NCBI GenBank assembly: GCA_027037025.1
Contig: JALWBS010000088.1
Location: 1-24,938, forward strand
Direction: 5' to 3'
Length of the DNA stretch: 24,938 bases
Origin: Desulfurococcales archaeon
Lineage (GTDB): Archaea > Thermoproteota > Thermoprotei_A > Sulfolobales > Ignisphaeraceae
The stretch's first letter is position 1. Each line of letters opens with the position of its first letter. The translations under genes and the position numbers were made by a program. The notes under the pieces are model-generated. The model saw nothing but the letters and a program-made list of their open reading frames with translations. It ran no database searches and had not been told where the DNA came from. Positions 6,942 to 14,947 of this stretch are shown piece by piece.

Positions 6942-7544
6942 CTAAGGTGTTTCCCAGAGGCTTAAAATATCTATGTTTGTTCGCAGCCACTCACCAAAGG
7001 CTCTAAAAGCCTTAGCTCTGTGACTAAGGCTGCACTTCACCTCGATCCCCAGCTCAGCAAACGTCGTATCGAAGCCCATGGGTATGAATATGGGGTCGAA
7101 GCCAAAACCGTGGGATCCCCTAGCTTCGCCGGCTATTCTCCCCTCAACCCTACCTACGAAAGTCTTGACGTCTCGCTCCGACAACGCTATGGCAACCACG
7201 GCCTCGAAGTACGCTTTCCTATTCTCCTCGCCCTCCATGAGCTTCAACACACCCTTCAAACCAATGGTTTTGTACACATAGCTACTGTAAGGCCCCGGAA
7301 ACCCGCCGAGGGCCTCGATGAAGAGCCCCGAGTCCTCCACCACAACGGGCTTACCTAACGCTTGGTAAGCTTGTAATGCCGCAAATCTAGCGATCTCCTC
7401 CAGATCTTCGCTTTGTATCTCGAGCTTCTCAACGTTTACCGGGTAGAGCTCGATTCCAAAGTCGCGGAGAACGTAGTTAGCTTCATCGATCTTGTTCCTG
7501 TTCCTCGTTGCCATCGGTATCCTCACTCTCGATCCTCTCCCCAT
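6942..7544 (-). CDS. rdgB: XTP/dITP pyrophosphatase (Ham1/RdgB family)
   Basis: This enzyme hydrolyses non-canonical purine triphosphates (XTP, dITP, ITP) to monophosphates, keeping them out of nucleic acids. The protein of 200 residues has the family motifs: MATRNRNKIDEAN near the N-terminus, VVVEDSGLFIEALGGFPGPYS in the middle, GFGFDPIFIP and the C-terminal SHRAKAFRAF. ATG at 7544 is supported by GAGGA 6 bp upstream, and the ten residues before the MATRN motif include its leading beta strand. The gene begins inside the 3' end of the Bud32 gene (22-bp overlap), a coupling that suggests co-translation with KEOPS genes. Confidence 0.96.
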   Translation of the reverse strand: MGRGSRVRIPMATRNRNKIDEANYVLRDFGIELYPVNVEKLEIQSEDLEEIARFAALQAYQALGKPVVVEDSGLFIEALGGFPGPYSSYVYKTIGLKGVLKLMEGEENRKAYFEAVVAIALSERDVKTFVGRVEGRIAGEARGSHGFGFDPIFIPMGFDTTFAELGIEVKCSLSHRAKAFRAFGEWLRTNIDILSLWETP

Positions 7545-8260
7545 ACCGTCCTCCTCCTCTCGACGTACCTACCCATAGTCCTTATCTCGCGAACGCGCGC
7601 AACAACGTCGCGCCAACGATCATACGTTCTAGAGTATCCGCGGAGGAAGCAGTTCTTGAACTCCTGCTCTGCTACGAAATGCGTGCTCTCTATCGCTCTG
7701 AAGGCTATGTGAACGTCTATCGCTTTATCCTCGAGAGCGTTGCTGAACTCTGCGAGTCCGAAGTCTATCACGTAGAGCTCGCCTAGGGGATTGATTATCG
7801 CGTTAGACGTGGTTGGATCTCCATGCACGAGCCCACCACCATGCATCTTACCTAGGAACTCGCCGAGAATCTCGAAGTACCTACACGTATCATCGCACCA
7901 ACCTTTTTCAACGACGTAGTCCCTCAGGAGTATTCCCTCGACGAACTGCATGATTAGCAACCCGGACTCCTCGTCGATCCAGAGAGGTACGGGGGCTCGG
8001 ACTCCGAGCTCCAACGCTTTCAGTATGGCTCTCGCCTCTTTCCTAGTCCTGGAAACCCTTAGCTTAGCATCTATTCTAGGATCTAGGAAAGGTTTGGGTA
8101 GCCTCAGCTTAGCAACAGCATCGATCCCCAGGAACCTGCATCGAAGAACGCGAGCTTCTGCACCAACGCTAAGCTCTTCGCATCTCTCCAAAACCTTGAC
8201 AACTTTATCAACAGTCCTAACCTCCTCAACGAGCCTCGATAACCTCGTTAACGCCTCCAA
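7523..8260 (-). CDS. bud32: KEOPS complex kinase/ATPase Bud32
   Basis: This is a small atypical Ser/Thr protein kinase of the RIO/Bud32 group, 245 residues, that works as the ATPase subunit of KEOPS in t6A synthesis. Visible kinase elements are the lysine strand AVAKLRLPKPFLDPRID, the catalytic loop LVHGDPTTSNAI and the metal-binding DFGLAE. The C-terminal RGYSRTY and lysine/arginine-rich tail match Bud32. TTG start at 8260 with GAGGTGG 5-7 bp upstream. It overlaps the Kae1 gene by 13 bp. Kae1 and Bud32 are separate proteins here, not the fusion seen in some euryarchaea. Confidence 0.96.
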   Translation of the reverse strand: MEALTRLSRLVEEVRTVDKVVKVLERCEELSVGAEARVLRCRFLGIDAVAKLRLPKPFLDPRIDAKLRVSRTRKEARAILKALELGVRAPVPLWIDEESGLLIMQFVEGILLRDYVVEKGWCDDTCRYFEILGEFLGKMHGGGLVHGDPTTSNAIINPLGELYVIDFGLAEFSNALEDKAIDVHIAFRAIESTHFVAEQEFKNCFLRGYSRTYDRWRDVVARVREIRTMGRYVERRRTVWGEDRE

Positions 8261-9252
8261 ACGATGTCCACCTCGTCAACCCTCCACCTCTGCCTAATGA
8301 TCGCTTCTTCTACAGGGATCCTAACGCCGTGCTTGAACGCTAGCAACCCCGTCCACGCAATCATCACACCGTTATCGACTGCGTAGCGAGGTGGAACTAC
8401 GTAGTGCTCGACCCCGTAGTACTTAGCGAAGGCCATGAGCTTTTCCCGGAGCACGGGACTAGCAGCGACGCCCCCAACGAGCATGACCTCCCTTTTACCC
8501 GTCTGCATCAAACACCTAGCAGCTATCTCCAGAACGCTGCCGTACGCTACCTCTCTAAGCGATAGACAAACGTCTCCCTCCCTCCCCTTCAGCGATTTGT
8601 ACATCTTGACCGCTGCGGTTAGAAGACCGGAGAACGCAACATCCTGCCCCCGAACTACGTAGGGAAGATCTACGAAATCCCTCCCCTTCTCAGCACAGAT
8701 ATCGACCACGTGTTTACCGCTAACAACGTAGGGAGGAGCTAGACCAACTTCCCTAGCGAAGGTATCTAGCAGGTTACCTAAAGCGATATCCAGAGTCTCG
8801 CCGAAAACACGGTACCTACCAGAGACAAAGGCGAGCACAGCGGTGTTTCCCCCAGATAGGTAAACCACAACCGGATCCCTAGCCCCTGTAACCTTCAACC
8901 CTATCTCTATGTGCGCCACCGCATGGTTCACGGGTACAAGGGGTTTGTCGTAGTACGCTGCGAGCATACGAGCTATGGTGGCTCCCACACGTAGACACGG
9001 ACCCATTCCGGGTCCGAGTGCTACGGCAACAGCGTCAACGTCCTTTATCGTTAAACCAGCTTCTTCGAACGCTTTCTTAACGGCTTCTGGACCCTTCTCT
9101 GCGAAGAGCCTAGATGCTTCACGTGGATGGATTCCGCCTTTCTCTGGAACGTACTTAACTCTGACATCGGCTAAGACGAATCTCTCCTCCTCGTCGGTAA
9201 CTATTCCTACCCCAAAGGTGTGAGCCGTCGATTCTATACCTAGAACTATCAC
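8248..9252 (-). CDS. kae1: tRNA N6-threonylcarbamoyladenosine synthase catalytic subunit Kae1 (KEOPS)
   Basis: This is the catalytic subunit of KEOPS: it transfers threonylcarbamoyl from the AMP intermediate to A37 of tRNA. At 334 residues it is full length. The ASKHA-fold motifs are intact: GIESTAHTFGVGIV at the N-terminus, the iron-binding HAVAHIEIG (H110 and H114), VYLSGGNTAV, GNLLDTFAREVGL, VAFSGLLTA and AVDNGVMIAW. GTG start at 9252 overlaps the S27ae stop codon (GTGA). It is followed directly by Bud32. This kae1-bud32 pairing after S27ae is, as far as I recall, common in archaea. Confidence 0.97.
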   Translation of the reverse strand: MIVLGIESTAHTFGVGIVTDEEERFVLADVRVKYVPEKGGIHPREASRLFAEKGPEAVKKAFEEAGLTIKDVDAVAVALGPGMGPCLRVGATIARMLAAYYDKPLVPVNHAVAHIEIGLKVTGARDPVVVYLSGGNTAVLAFVSGRYRVFGETLDIALGNLLDTFAREVGLAPPYVVSGKHVVDICAEKGRDFVDLPYVVRGQDVAFSGLLTAAVKMYKSLKGREGDVCLSLREVAYGSVLEIAARCLMQTGKREVMLVGGVAASPVLREKLMAFAKYYGVEHYVVPPRYAVDNGVMIAWTGLLAFKHGVRIPVEEAIIRQRWRVDEVDIVWRR

Positions 9253-9440
9253 GCTTTCTTAGCCTCGGAAACGAAGATCGTGTAATTACACTTACCGCAA
9301 TGCCACCTCGGCTTAGGCCATCTATGGAACGCCATAACCGAGCCACAGCGTGGGCAAACCTTGTTCTTCAGCCTTATGGTTCCCGTACTGTAGTCGTATT
9401 CATATAGTTGCGACCGGAACCTCTTACCCTCCTTCGCCAT
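9249..9440 (-). CDS. rps27ae: 30S ribosomal protein S27ae
   Basis: This is a zinc-ribbon ribosomal protein (eS31) of 63 residues. The four zinc cysteines are present (CPRCG and CGKC) within the conserved YDYSTGTIRLKNKVCPRCGS and PRWHCGKCNYTIFV. I prefer ATG at 9440 because GGGTGA lies 5 bp upstream. An in-frame GTG at 9449 would add MTA, but that GTG is itself part of the Shine-Dalgarno site. It follows S24e by about 13 bp and overlaps Kae1 by 4 bp. Confidence 0.96.
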   Translation of the reverse strand: MAKEGKRFRSQLYEYDYSTGTIRLKNKVCPRCGSVMAFHRWPKPRWHCGKCNYTIFVSEAKKA

Positions 9441-9453
9441 AGCAGTCACCCGT

Positions 9454-9795
9454 CTAAGCTTCGATACCCATCCTCTTAAGGATGTACTTAGGCTCTATCA
9501 GCTTGAGCCTATCGAAACTTCGATAAACGTGTACGTGGGCTCTAGAAGCTCCTCTACCGTACTCACCAAGTATCTTCTTAACAACGACGAGCTTCGGATC
9601 AACACCGTAGAGCTTGGCTACGAAATCCCTCACCTGTGTTCTCGAGGGGGTTCCCGTAGTTATGTGATCGAAGTGAAGGTCTAGTTCTAGGCGGTCGATG
9701 AGCTTGTTGTACCACTCCTTCACTATCGTCACCGTCACCCCTTCCCCCATGCTAAAGCTCTTCCCCTGATTACCTAGCTTGAGCTCGAACGCCAT
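9454..9795 (-). CDS. rps24e: 30S ribosomal protein S24e
   Basis: This is the archaeal/eukaryotic small-subunit protein eS24, about 113 residues. The recognisable parts are VTIVKEWYNKLIDRLELDLHFDH, the hallmark TGTPSRTQVRDFVAKLYGVDP and the C-terminal LIEPKYILKRMG. The frame is open to a TTG at 9804 (three more residues, MSS). ATG at 9795, with GGTTGAG upstream, fits better. It lies between Spt4 and S27ae in the usual archaeal order. Confidence 0.95.
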   Translation of the reverse strand: MAFELKLGNQGKSFSMGEGVTVTIVKEWYNKLIDRLELDLHFDHITTGTPSRTQVRDFVAKLYGVDPKLVVVKKILGEYGRGASRAHVHVYRSFDRLKLIEPKYILKRMGIEA

Positions 9796-9817
9796 GCTAC
9801 TCAACCCAGAGTCAAGG

Positions 9818-10036
9818 CTATACGCCGACCTTTAAAGCGTATCTACCCGGCTTCTCTATCCCCAAGAGCTTCGCTATCTTAGATCGATTGGGATCGACTA
9901 TTATCACCATTCCACTCCACTCCTCGCTGAACTCCGTTGATCCGCATACTGGGCACTTCTCCTCCTCTATTCTAACAAGAGCTTTGCACCTGATGCATGC
10001 CTTGAAGCCCTTTATGGTTCTGGACGACATGCTCAT
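9818..10036 (-). CDS. spt4: Transcription elongation factor Spt4 (RpoE'')
   Basis: This is a small zinc-binding elongation factor of 72 residues that pairs with Spt5 to close the RNA polymerase clamp. Four zinc cysteines are visible (CIRC and CPVC), followed by the conserved STEFSEEWSGMVIIVDPNRSKIAKLLGI segment and the terminal GRYALKV. ATG at 10036 overlaps the Rpo7 stop (ATGA). A second ATG at 10030 has better spacing to a GAGGT upstream, so the protein may be two residues shorter. As in many archaea it directly follows the Rpo7 gene. Confidence 0.95.
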   Translation of the reverse strand: MSMSSRTIKGFKACIRCKALVRIEEEKCPVCGSTEFSEEWSGMVIIVDPNRSKIAKLLGIEKPGRYALKVGV

Positions 10037-10620
10037 CTACCTCTCTTCCTCTTGTACTCTTCGATCCACTCTAATTTTCCTAGATACGGCTGCCTCATCG
10101 TGAGGCTCATTCTGGGAAGCCTCTGCCCAGCAGTTGCACTAACACTGGTTACCCTAGCTCTTACCACATCCTCTCGCTGCAGAACTCTCTTACTCTGTCG
10201 GAGAACTATAGCTCCTCTCACGGGGTCGAAGTACGCCTCCTCGTCCGATATCTGCGATATGTGTATGAAGCCCTCTATAGGCCCTATCCTTATCTGGGCA
10301 CCGTGCCTCGACACCTCGCTGATGCTTCCCTCAACAATCTCGTTGATCATGGGTACGTAGGCCAGGATTTCTAGCTCGACTTCGTGATACGTAGCGCCGT
10401 CACCCATGATTATGTACCCCTCAGGAGAGATCCTCACGAGGTTCAGCGCGACGACGAACCCAAGATCTCTGAAGTACTTCCCCTCAAAACGTTCCCTAAG
10501 CTCCTTAAGCGCAGCGTTCTCTAGGATCCTCTCCTTGTTGGGAGATCTAAGCGCTTCTGCACCCATCGTGTCCCGAGGCTCGATCCTAACTATGCATTTA
10601 GCTCTGTACACACGGAACAA
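10033..10620 (-). CDS. rpo7: DNA-directed RNA polymerase subunit Rpo7 (E')
   Basis: This is the stalk subunit of archaeal RNA polymerase, 195 residues, partner of Rpo4. It has an N-terminal tip domain (MFRVYRAKCIVRIEPRD) and a C-terminal S1/OB domain with VEGSISEVSRHGAQIRIGPIEGFIHISQ. The late part VVRARVTSVSATAGQRLPRMSLTMRQPYLGKLEW is characteristic of the family. TTG start at 10620 with GAGGTG upstream. It is followed by spt4 with a 4-bp overlap and preceded 38 bp away by the PIN protein gene. Confidence 0.97.
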   Translation of the reverse strand: MFRVYRAKCIVRIEPRDTMGAEALRSPNKERILENAALKELRERFEGKYFRDLGFVVALNLVRISPEGYIIMGDGATYHEVELEILAYVPMINEIVEGSISEVSRHGAQIRIGPIEGFIHISQISDEEAYFDPVRGAIVLRQSKRVLQREDVVRARVTSVSATAGQRLPRMSLTMRQPYLGKLEWIEEYKRKRGR

Positions 10621-10658
10621 CAGACTGCACCTCGGCGATTCTAACCCTAGCCACTGTC

Positions 10659-11051
10659 CTAGGCACTAGTAAAAACCTCTAATCTTCTACCAAACTTTCG
10701 AAGAACTACAACCTTAACTCCTTCGCTTCTACATTTCCTAACCATCTCCTTATCGAACGTCACGAGCACGGCTCCCAGCTTCTTAACGCTGCAGATTATC
10801 CTATCATCGAAGCGCTTACCATCGCAATCGCTGTCCAACACCTTTACCGCTCGATCGAGGAGGTTGTTCAGGATCCATCGTGCGTACCTAGCCTTCTCCC
10901 CCGATCCCTGAGCTAATCTGCGAAGCTCCTCCAACACGGGCTTAGTTACGTACAGTGCATCGCATAGCAGAGCATCGAGTATCGAATCGAGAGAGACCGA
11001 GTCCTTGGCCACCGCCATGAGCACGCTCGTGTCCGCAACGAACAAGGTCAT
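10659..11051 (-). CDS. PIN-domain protein (Fcf1/COG1412-like) of the aIF2 gamma operon
   Basis: A PIN-fold nuclease-like protein of 130 residues. The acidic residues expected in a PIN active site are present: D7 (VADTSVLM), E41/E42 (VLEEL), D82/D83 (FDDRIIC) and D100 (VTFDKE). Archaeal members next to aIF2 gamma resemble eukaryotic Fcf1/Utp24, which cuts pre-rRNA. An rRNA-processing role is therefore plausible but inferred. ATG at 11051 was chosen because it overlaps the aIF2 gamma stop codon (ATGA) and starts directly before the first PIN strand. A longer frame to 11084 would add unlikely residues. Confidence 0.88.
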   Translation of the reverse strand: MTLFVADTSVLMAVAKDSVSLDSILDALLCDALYVTKPVLEELRRLAQGSGEKARYARWILNNLLDRAVKVLDSDCDGKRFDDRIICSVKKLGAVLVTFDKEMVRKCRSEGVKVVVLRKFGRRLEVFTSA

Positions 11052-12277
11052 ACCTTCGGCACGCCCCAACCAACCAATCTCCACCGATCCCTAACTCGCC
11101 TGCTTATCGCAACCTTACTGCTAGGTAGCACCACGACGGGTCTCCCCAACTTAACTTCGACGAGGTCTTTGCTGACCTTGGTCACGATACCCATGGTCAC
11201 GGCCGTGCCCACCGTAAGCATCAGAGGTTCCCTGAGCTTGATGGGCTCCACCTTCTCCTGGTACCTACTACCGACGACGCGCTCAAAGAGGTGGTACTCT
11301 ATCACGAGGTTATCCACGGGATCGGGAACTCTGTGCCCCACGACGTTACCTATCATCAGATCCCCCTTGGTTAACGAAGGGTCTAGAGACGTCGCTATCG
11401 CAACAAGGCCTCCGGGACGTGCCTCCTCAACCTCTATACCTCCGTACCTAATGCTCTCGACCTTAGCCGTTAAAGGCACGTACTTATACCTCCTAGGACC
11501 GACCTCTACCCTGACCCCCGGCTTGATCTCGACCTCGTCGCCGACCCTTATGACTCCCTGAAGAAGGGATCCCCCTAGAACACCTCCAACGAGTTCGCTT
11601 GGCCTCGTACCCGGCTTGTTCACGTCGAAGCTCCTAGCCACGTACATGAGCGCTGGCCCGCTGAGGTTCCTCTCAGGAGGATTGAAGAGCTTGGCCATCG
11701 CCATCACCAAAGCATCTATGTTAGTCTTATGCAACGCGCTTACGGGAACTATCGGTGCATCCGCATACGATGTCTTGCTCAGGAACTCGATTATCTCCCT
11801 GTAGTTCTCCTTAGCCCTCTGCTTATCAACGACGTCGAGCTTGTTTTGAACAACTATCAGCTGCTTAACACCTATGATCTCCAAAGCCATTAGATGTTCA
11901 CGCGTCTGAGGCTGCGGACAAGGTTCGTTAGCGGCTATTACTAGCAGCGCTGCGTCCATGAGCGTCGCCCCTGCGAGCATCGTAGCCATCAGAATCTCGT
12001 GGCCTGGAGCATCGACGTACGAAACCCTTCTGATCAACTTAGCCGGAGAACCATCTCTGCACACCAGCTCGGTTGTGTAGCTATCGGGAGGCTCCATACC
12101 TTCGCACACGGCTATGTTTCCATCTGCATAGCCGAGCTTTATCGTCATGGATCTCCTCATTTCCTCGGAGTGTCTAGCAGTCCAAACACCTGTTAGTGCT
12201 TGAACTAAAGTAGTCTTTCCGTGATCAACATGCCCAACAACGCCTATGTTCATGTCGGGTACGGGAATCTTACTCAT
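11048..12277 (-). CDS. eif2g: Translation initiation factor aIF2 subunit gamma
   Basis: This is the GTPase core subunit of aIF2, which carries initiator Met-tRNA to the small ribosomal subunit. At 409 residues it is full length. Motifs: P-loop GHVDHGKTT at 15-23, DAPGHE near 89-94, NKLD near 139, then domains II and III with RSFDVNKPGTRPSELVGGV and the C-terminal ISRRVRDRWRLVGWG. The zinc-knuckle segment is unusual. It reads C58-x-x-M61 ... C73-x-x-G76, so two of the four expected cysteines are absent. ATG at 12277 with GGGGGTTTAGT upstream. A TTTTAA-type promoter lies at 12308-12315. Confidence 0.97.
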   Translation of the reverse strand: MSKIPVPDMNIGVVGHVDHGKTTLVQALTGVWTARHSEEMRRSMTIKLGYADGNIAVCEGMEPPDSYTTELVCRDGSPAKLIRRVSYVDAPGHEILMATMLAGATLMDAALLVIAANEPCPQPQTREHLMALEIIGVKQLIVVQNKLDVVDKQRAKENYREIIEFLSKTSYADAPIVPVSALHKTNIDALVMAMAKLFNPPERNLSGPALMYVARSFDVNKPGTRPSELVGGVLGGSLLQGVIRVGDEVEIKPGVRVEVGPRRYKYVPLTAKVESIRYGGIEVEEARPGGLVAIATSLDPSLTKGDLMIGNVVGHRVPDPVDNLVIEYHLFERVVGSRYQEKVEPIKLREPLMLTVGTAVTMGIVTKVSKDLVEVKLGRPVVVLPSSKVAISRRVRDRWRLVGWGVPKV

Positions 12278-12307
12278 ACTAAACCCCCTTCACATAGCTA
12301 CAAGACC

Positions 12308-12315
12308 CTTAAAAG
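12308..12315 (-). promoter_or_regulatory. TATA-like CTTTTAAG for aIF2 gamma
   Basis: CTTTTAAG on the minus strand is centred about 35 bp before the ATG of aIF2 gamma, in the 72-bp gap after S6e. The predicted leader of about 10 bases would just hold the GGGGGT ribosome-binding site. Confidence 0.5.
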
Positions 12316-12349
12316 AGTGTTGAGAAGCTGATCGCTAGGTACTACGTGG

Positions 12350-13000
12350 TTAGTAGAGGAGAACAGCATTCACTTGCACGATGTCTTCGGAGATCGTGTT
12401 GCCCCTCACGAGCTTCCTCCTTCTCTCACCATCTTCTCTAGGTCTGAATCCAGGGCCTGAGGATAGGAGTACGTACTTCTTGACGGGGCCCGGTATGTCT
12501 GGCCTCATCGGAAACCCTGCTAGATCTGAGCCCCCTCTTATCAAGAGCCTCTTGCCCGGAAGACCAACGATAGAGGCATCAACAACGTCTCCTATCCTCA
12601 ATCCCAGCAACTTGCTCGCTCTATCCCCCGTCACCCTGATCTGGAAAGCAGGAGCTCTCAGAACCTCTCCGAGAGCTCTGTCCTTACCGACCTTCTCCAT
12701 CATGAAGTCCGCTGGTGCGCGAAGCTCCTGCTTATCTATCGAAGAATCCGCAACCACTCGCGCAACCAGCTTCGTCTTCTCCTTCTTCTCGCCGATCTCC
12801 TTGAATATCCTAACCACGACGACCCCGATCTCGGGCTTGATCCTCTCGATGATTACCGGGTGGAGCTTGACCGTGGGAAGCTCGAGCTGTTCCTTATGCT
12901 TATCGCTGTACTCCAGACTATCGTCTGCAACCACCATCACAGGCACCGCTATGGGATTCCGAACCTTTGGATCCGCAACCACTACCTTGAACTCAGGCAA
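12350..13000 (-). CDS. rps6e: 30S ribosomal protein S6e, long form
   Basis: This is ribosomal protein eS6. The C-terminal core is unmistakable: GLRIGDVVDASIVGLPGKRLLIRGGSDLAGFPMRPDIPGPVKKYVLLSSGPGFRPREDGERRRKLVRGNTISEDIVQVN in summary, with the RRRK patch near the end. The N-terminal strand MPEFKVVVADPK is also typical. Between them is an extra stretch of roughly 90 residues (about 26-115), making 216 in total against about 125 in euryarchaea. Long forms occur in other crenarchaea as I remember it. TTG start at 13000. GGAGGTGA lies 10-15 bp upstream and GGGAG immediately before. Confidence 0.94.
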   Translation of the reverse strand: MPEFKVVVADPKVRNPIAVPVMVVADDSLEYSDKHKEQLELPTVKLHPVIIERIKPEIGVVVVRIFKEIGEKKEKTKLVARVVADSSIDKQELRAPADFMMEKVGKDRALGEVLRAPAFQIRVTGDRASKLLGLRIGDVVDASIVGLPGKRLLIRGGSDLAGFPMRPDIPGPVKKYVLLSSGPGFRPREDGERRRKLVRGNTISEDIVQVNAVLLY

Positions 13001-13042
13001 CTCCCTACGTCACCTCCGATCACAGTGGAAGGCTGTGAGAAG

Positions 13043-13050
13043 CTTAAAAC
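13043..13050 (-). promoter_or_regulatory. TATA-like GTTTTAAG for S6e
   Basis: GTTTTAAG on the minus strand lies just after the aIF5B stop codon and about 46 bp before the S6e start. The predicted RNA would begin near 13020, just ahead of GGAGGTGA. Confidence 0.4.
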
Positions 13051-13052
13051 TC

Positions 13053-14876
13053 TCATCGTAGCAACGCAGCTAGCGCAGCGTAGTCGGGGTTACTCACAGC
13101 CTTTATCCGAAGTATCTCCCTAAGAACCTCGATCTCATCTTCGCTGAGTAGGTGCCTCAACTGCATGATCATGGTCCTCGCGTGGTACAGAGGAACGTCC
13201 GTGTACAGAACGTCCCCTTCTTTAACGTGTCTACCGATGAGCACGTTGCCCCTTATCGAAATCGCTACCTCAGCCCCCTTCCTCGCCTCCTTCAACGGCT
13301 TGCCCATGTGCTGGATCTGCATTATCTCTCCAACGCGTCTACCATCGCTTCGCATCAACGGGTACCCAGGTTTTATCACGCCTCCTAGAACCTCGACTCC
13401 TACTATCGCAGGATCGCTTCTCCTAAAGACACATCCCGGAATAACTCTGATCTTCCCTGGGAGAATAAGCTTCGAAAGCAGGTTCTCTTCCTCACGCTTC
13501 TTCTCTTCCGAAACCCACTTCTCGTAGTCCTCGATGAGCCTGTATATTATGTTGCTTTGAAAGACCTTGATCTTCTCCCTATTTATTATCTCCTCTGCTT
13601 CCGGTAGAGGTTTGACGTTGAATAGCAGCACTACCCCTAGGTACTTATCCTCTCTAGCCACTATGGCTGCCTCTATAGCTTCCCTCTTGGTGAGGGAACC
13701 CACATCAGCTAACCTTATGGGTATACCTTTTCTCTGAAGAGCTGATACAAGGGCTTCCAACGTCCCAAGAGTATCGGCCTTGACCACCACTCCCTTTACC
13801 TCGCTTCGAAATCTGATGCTCTGAACCTCCTCCGCAACCCTCTTCTTGTACTCCTCGATAACGTCCTCGCTAGGCACCACGTACAGAGGCGAACCCGCGA
13901 TAGCATCATCCAGATTCGGAGCAGCGATCCGAACTCCTGCAGCTGCTGAAACCTCTTCAACTGGTGCCAGACCCGACTTAACCATCCTTATATCCGTCAG
14001 AGGCCTCGGCATGAGAAGTGCTCTAACCCGGGTCACTATGGGTCCGTTGAACCCTTCCAAGACTATGATGTCCCCACGCCTTATGACACCATCGTATATT
14101 ATCACGTCTATCGTAGTTCCATACCCCGGCTGCTCCTTAACCTCGAGAACGACGCCCTTGGCCGGCCCCTCCGCGTACTGGAGTCTTTGAGACATGTACT
14201 TCTGCGTAATTCCAGCTAGAACCGCTAAGAGCTCTGGGATACCCTCGCCTGTCTTCGCCGAGACCGGTACTATGGGAACGGTTTTCAGAAAGTCGCGTAC
14301 TCGATCGAACCTCTCCGCTATCACACCATGGCTAGCCAGCTGACCTATGAGCATGTATATGGAGTCCTCCAACCTCTTAACTACTGCAGGGCTCTGCTGC
14401 TTCAAGCTCTCGATGAAAGGTGCGTCGGGAAGAGGTTTCCAGCCAGGGATCTTATCGATTTTATTAGCAGCGACAACGAATGGGACCTTCCTCTCGCGGA
14501 GGATCTCTATGCTCTCTACGGTTTGAGGCATCACCCCCTCGTTGATGTCTATGACCAGTATGGCTATGTCGGCAACGCTACCACCTCTCCGCCTCAGGTT
14601 CGCGAAGAGCTCGTGACCCGGCGTGTCTATGAATAGCAGTCCCGGTATTTCGAGTTTGAAAGGTATCATCTTCTTAAGAGGCTCAGCAATCTTTTCTATG
14701 ACAGATGCAGGTACTAGGCTCGCACCCACGTGCTGAGTCATCTCACCAGGCTCCTTCTTCGCTACCGCCGTACCTCTTATCTTATCGAGCAACGTCGTTT
14801 TCCCGTGATCGACGTGGCCCAGAACCACAACTATGGGCTGCCTTAACCTCCTCCCACCGCGCTGCGATGATGCCAC
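13053..14876 (-). CDS. infB: Translation initiation factor aIF5B (IF-2 homologue)
   Basis: This is the ribosome-dependent GTPase for subunit joining, about 607 residues, matching the short archaeal form without long N-terminal repeats. Motifs: P-loop VLGHVDHGKT at about 18-27, DTPGHE near 84-89, NKID near 138-141, and the effector region with QHVGAS. The domain II to IV pattern (KGVVLEVKEQPGYGTTIDVI, VVVKADTLGTLEALV) fits aIF5B. I chose GTG at 14876 because AAGGTG lies about 7 bp upstream. A GTG at 14906 would add ten residues but coincides with the predicted transcription start. Confidence 0.95.
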   Translation of the reverse strand: MASSQRGGRRLRQPIVVVLGHVDHGKTTLLDKIRGTAVAKKEPGEMTQHVGASLVPASVIEKIAEPLKKMIPFKLEIPGLLFIDTPGHELFANLRRRGGSVADIAILVIDINEGVMPQTVESIEILRERKVPFVVAANKIDKIPGWKPLPDAPFIESLKQQSPAVVKRLEDSIYMLIGQLASHGVIAERFDRVRDFLKTVPIVPVSAKTGEGIPELLAVLAGITQKYMSQRLQYAEGPAKGVVLEVKEQPGYGTTIDVIIYDGVIRRGDIIVLEGFNGPIVTRVRALLMPRPLTDIRMVKSGLAPVEEVSAAAGVRIAAPNLDDAIAGSPLYVVPSEDVIEEYKKRVAEEVQSIRFRSEVKGVVVKADTLGTLEALVSALQRKGIPIRLADVGSLTKREAIEAAIVAREDKYLGVVLLFNVKPLPEAEEIINREKIKVFQSNIIYRLIEDYEKWVSEEKKREEENLLSKLILPGKIRVIPGCVFRRSDPAIVGVEVLGGVIKPGYPLMRSDGRRVGEIMQIQHMGKPLKEARKGAEVAISIRGNVLIGRHVKEGDVLYTDVPLYHARTMIMQLRHLLSEDEIEVLREILRIKAVSNPDYAALAALLR

Positions 14877-14925
14877 GGGTAAGCACCTTCTATACCCTCG
14901 ATTCACGGAGCCTCTCGGACGAACG

Positions 14926-14933
14926 CTAAAAAG
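14926..14933 (-). promoter_or_regulatory. TATA-like CTTTTTAG for aIF5B
   Basis: CTTTTTAG on the minus strand lies between L24e and aIF5B. It predicts an RNA start near 14904, supporting the downstream GTG (14876) as the translation start. Confidence 0.4.
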
Positions 14934-14947
14934 CTTTGGTGAAGACC

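Noticed and set aside
12381..13061. Long plus-strand frame of 226 codons opposite S6e
   Set aside because: It is a Ser/Leu/Thr-rich shadow of the S6e gene with no ribosome-binding site or family motif.
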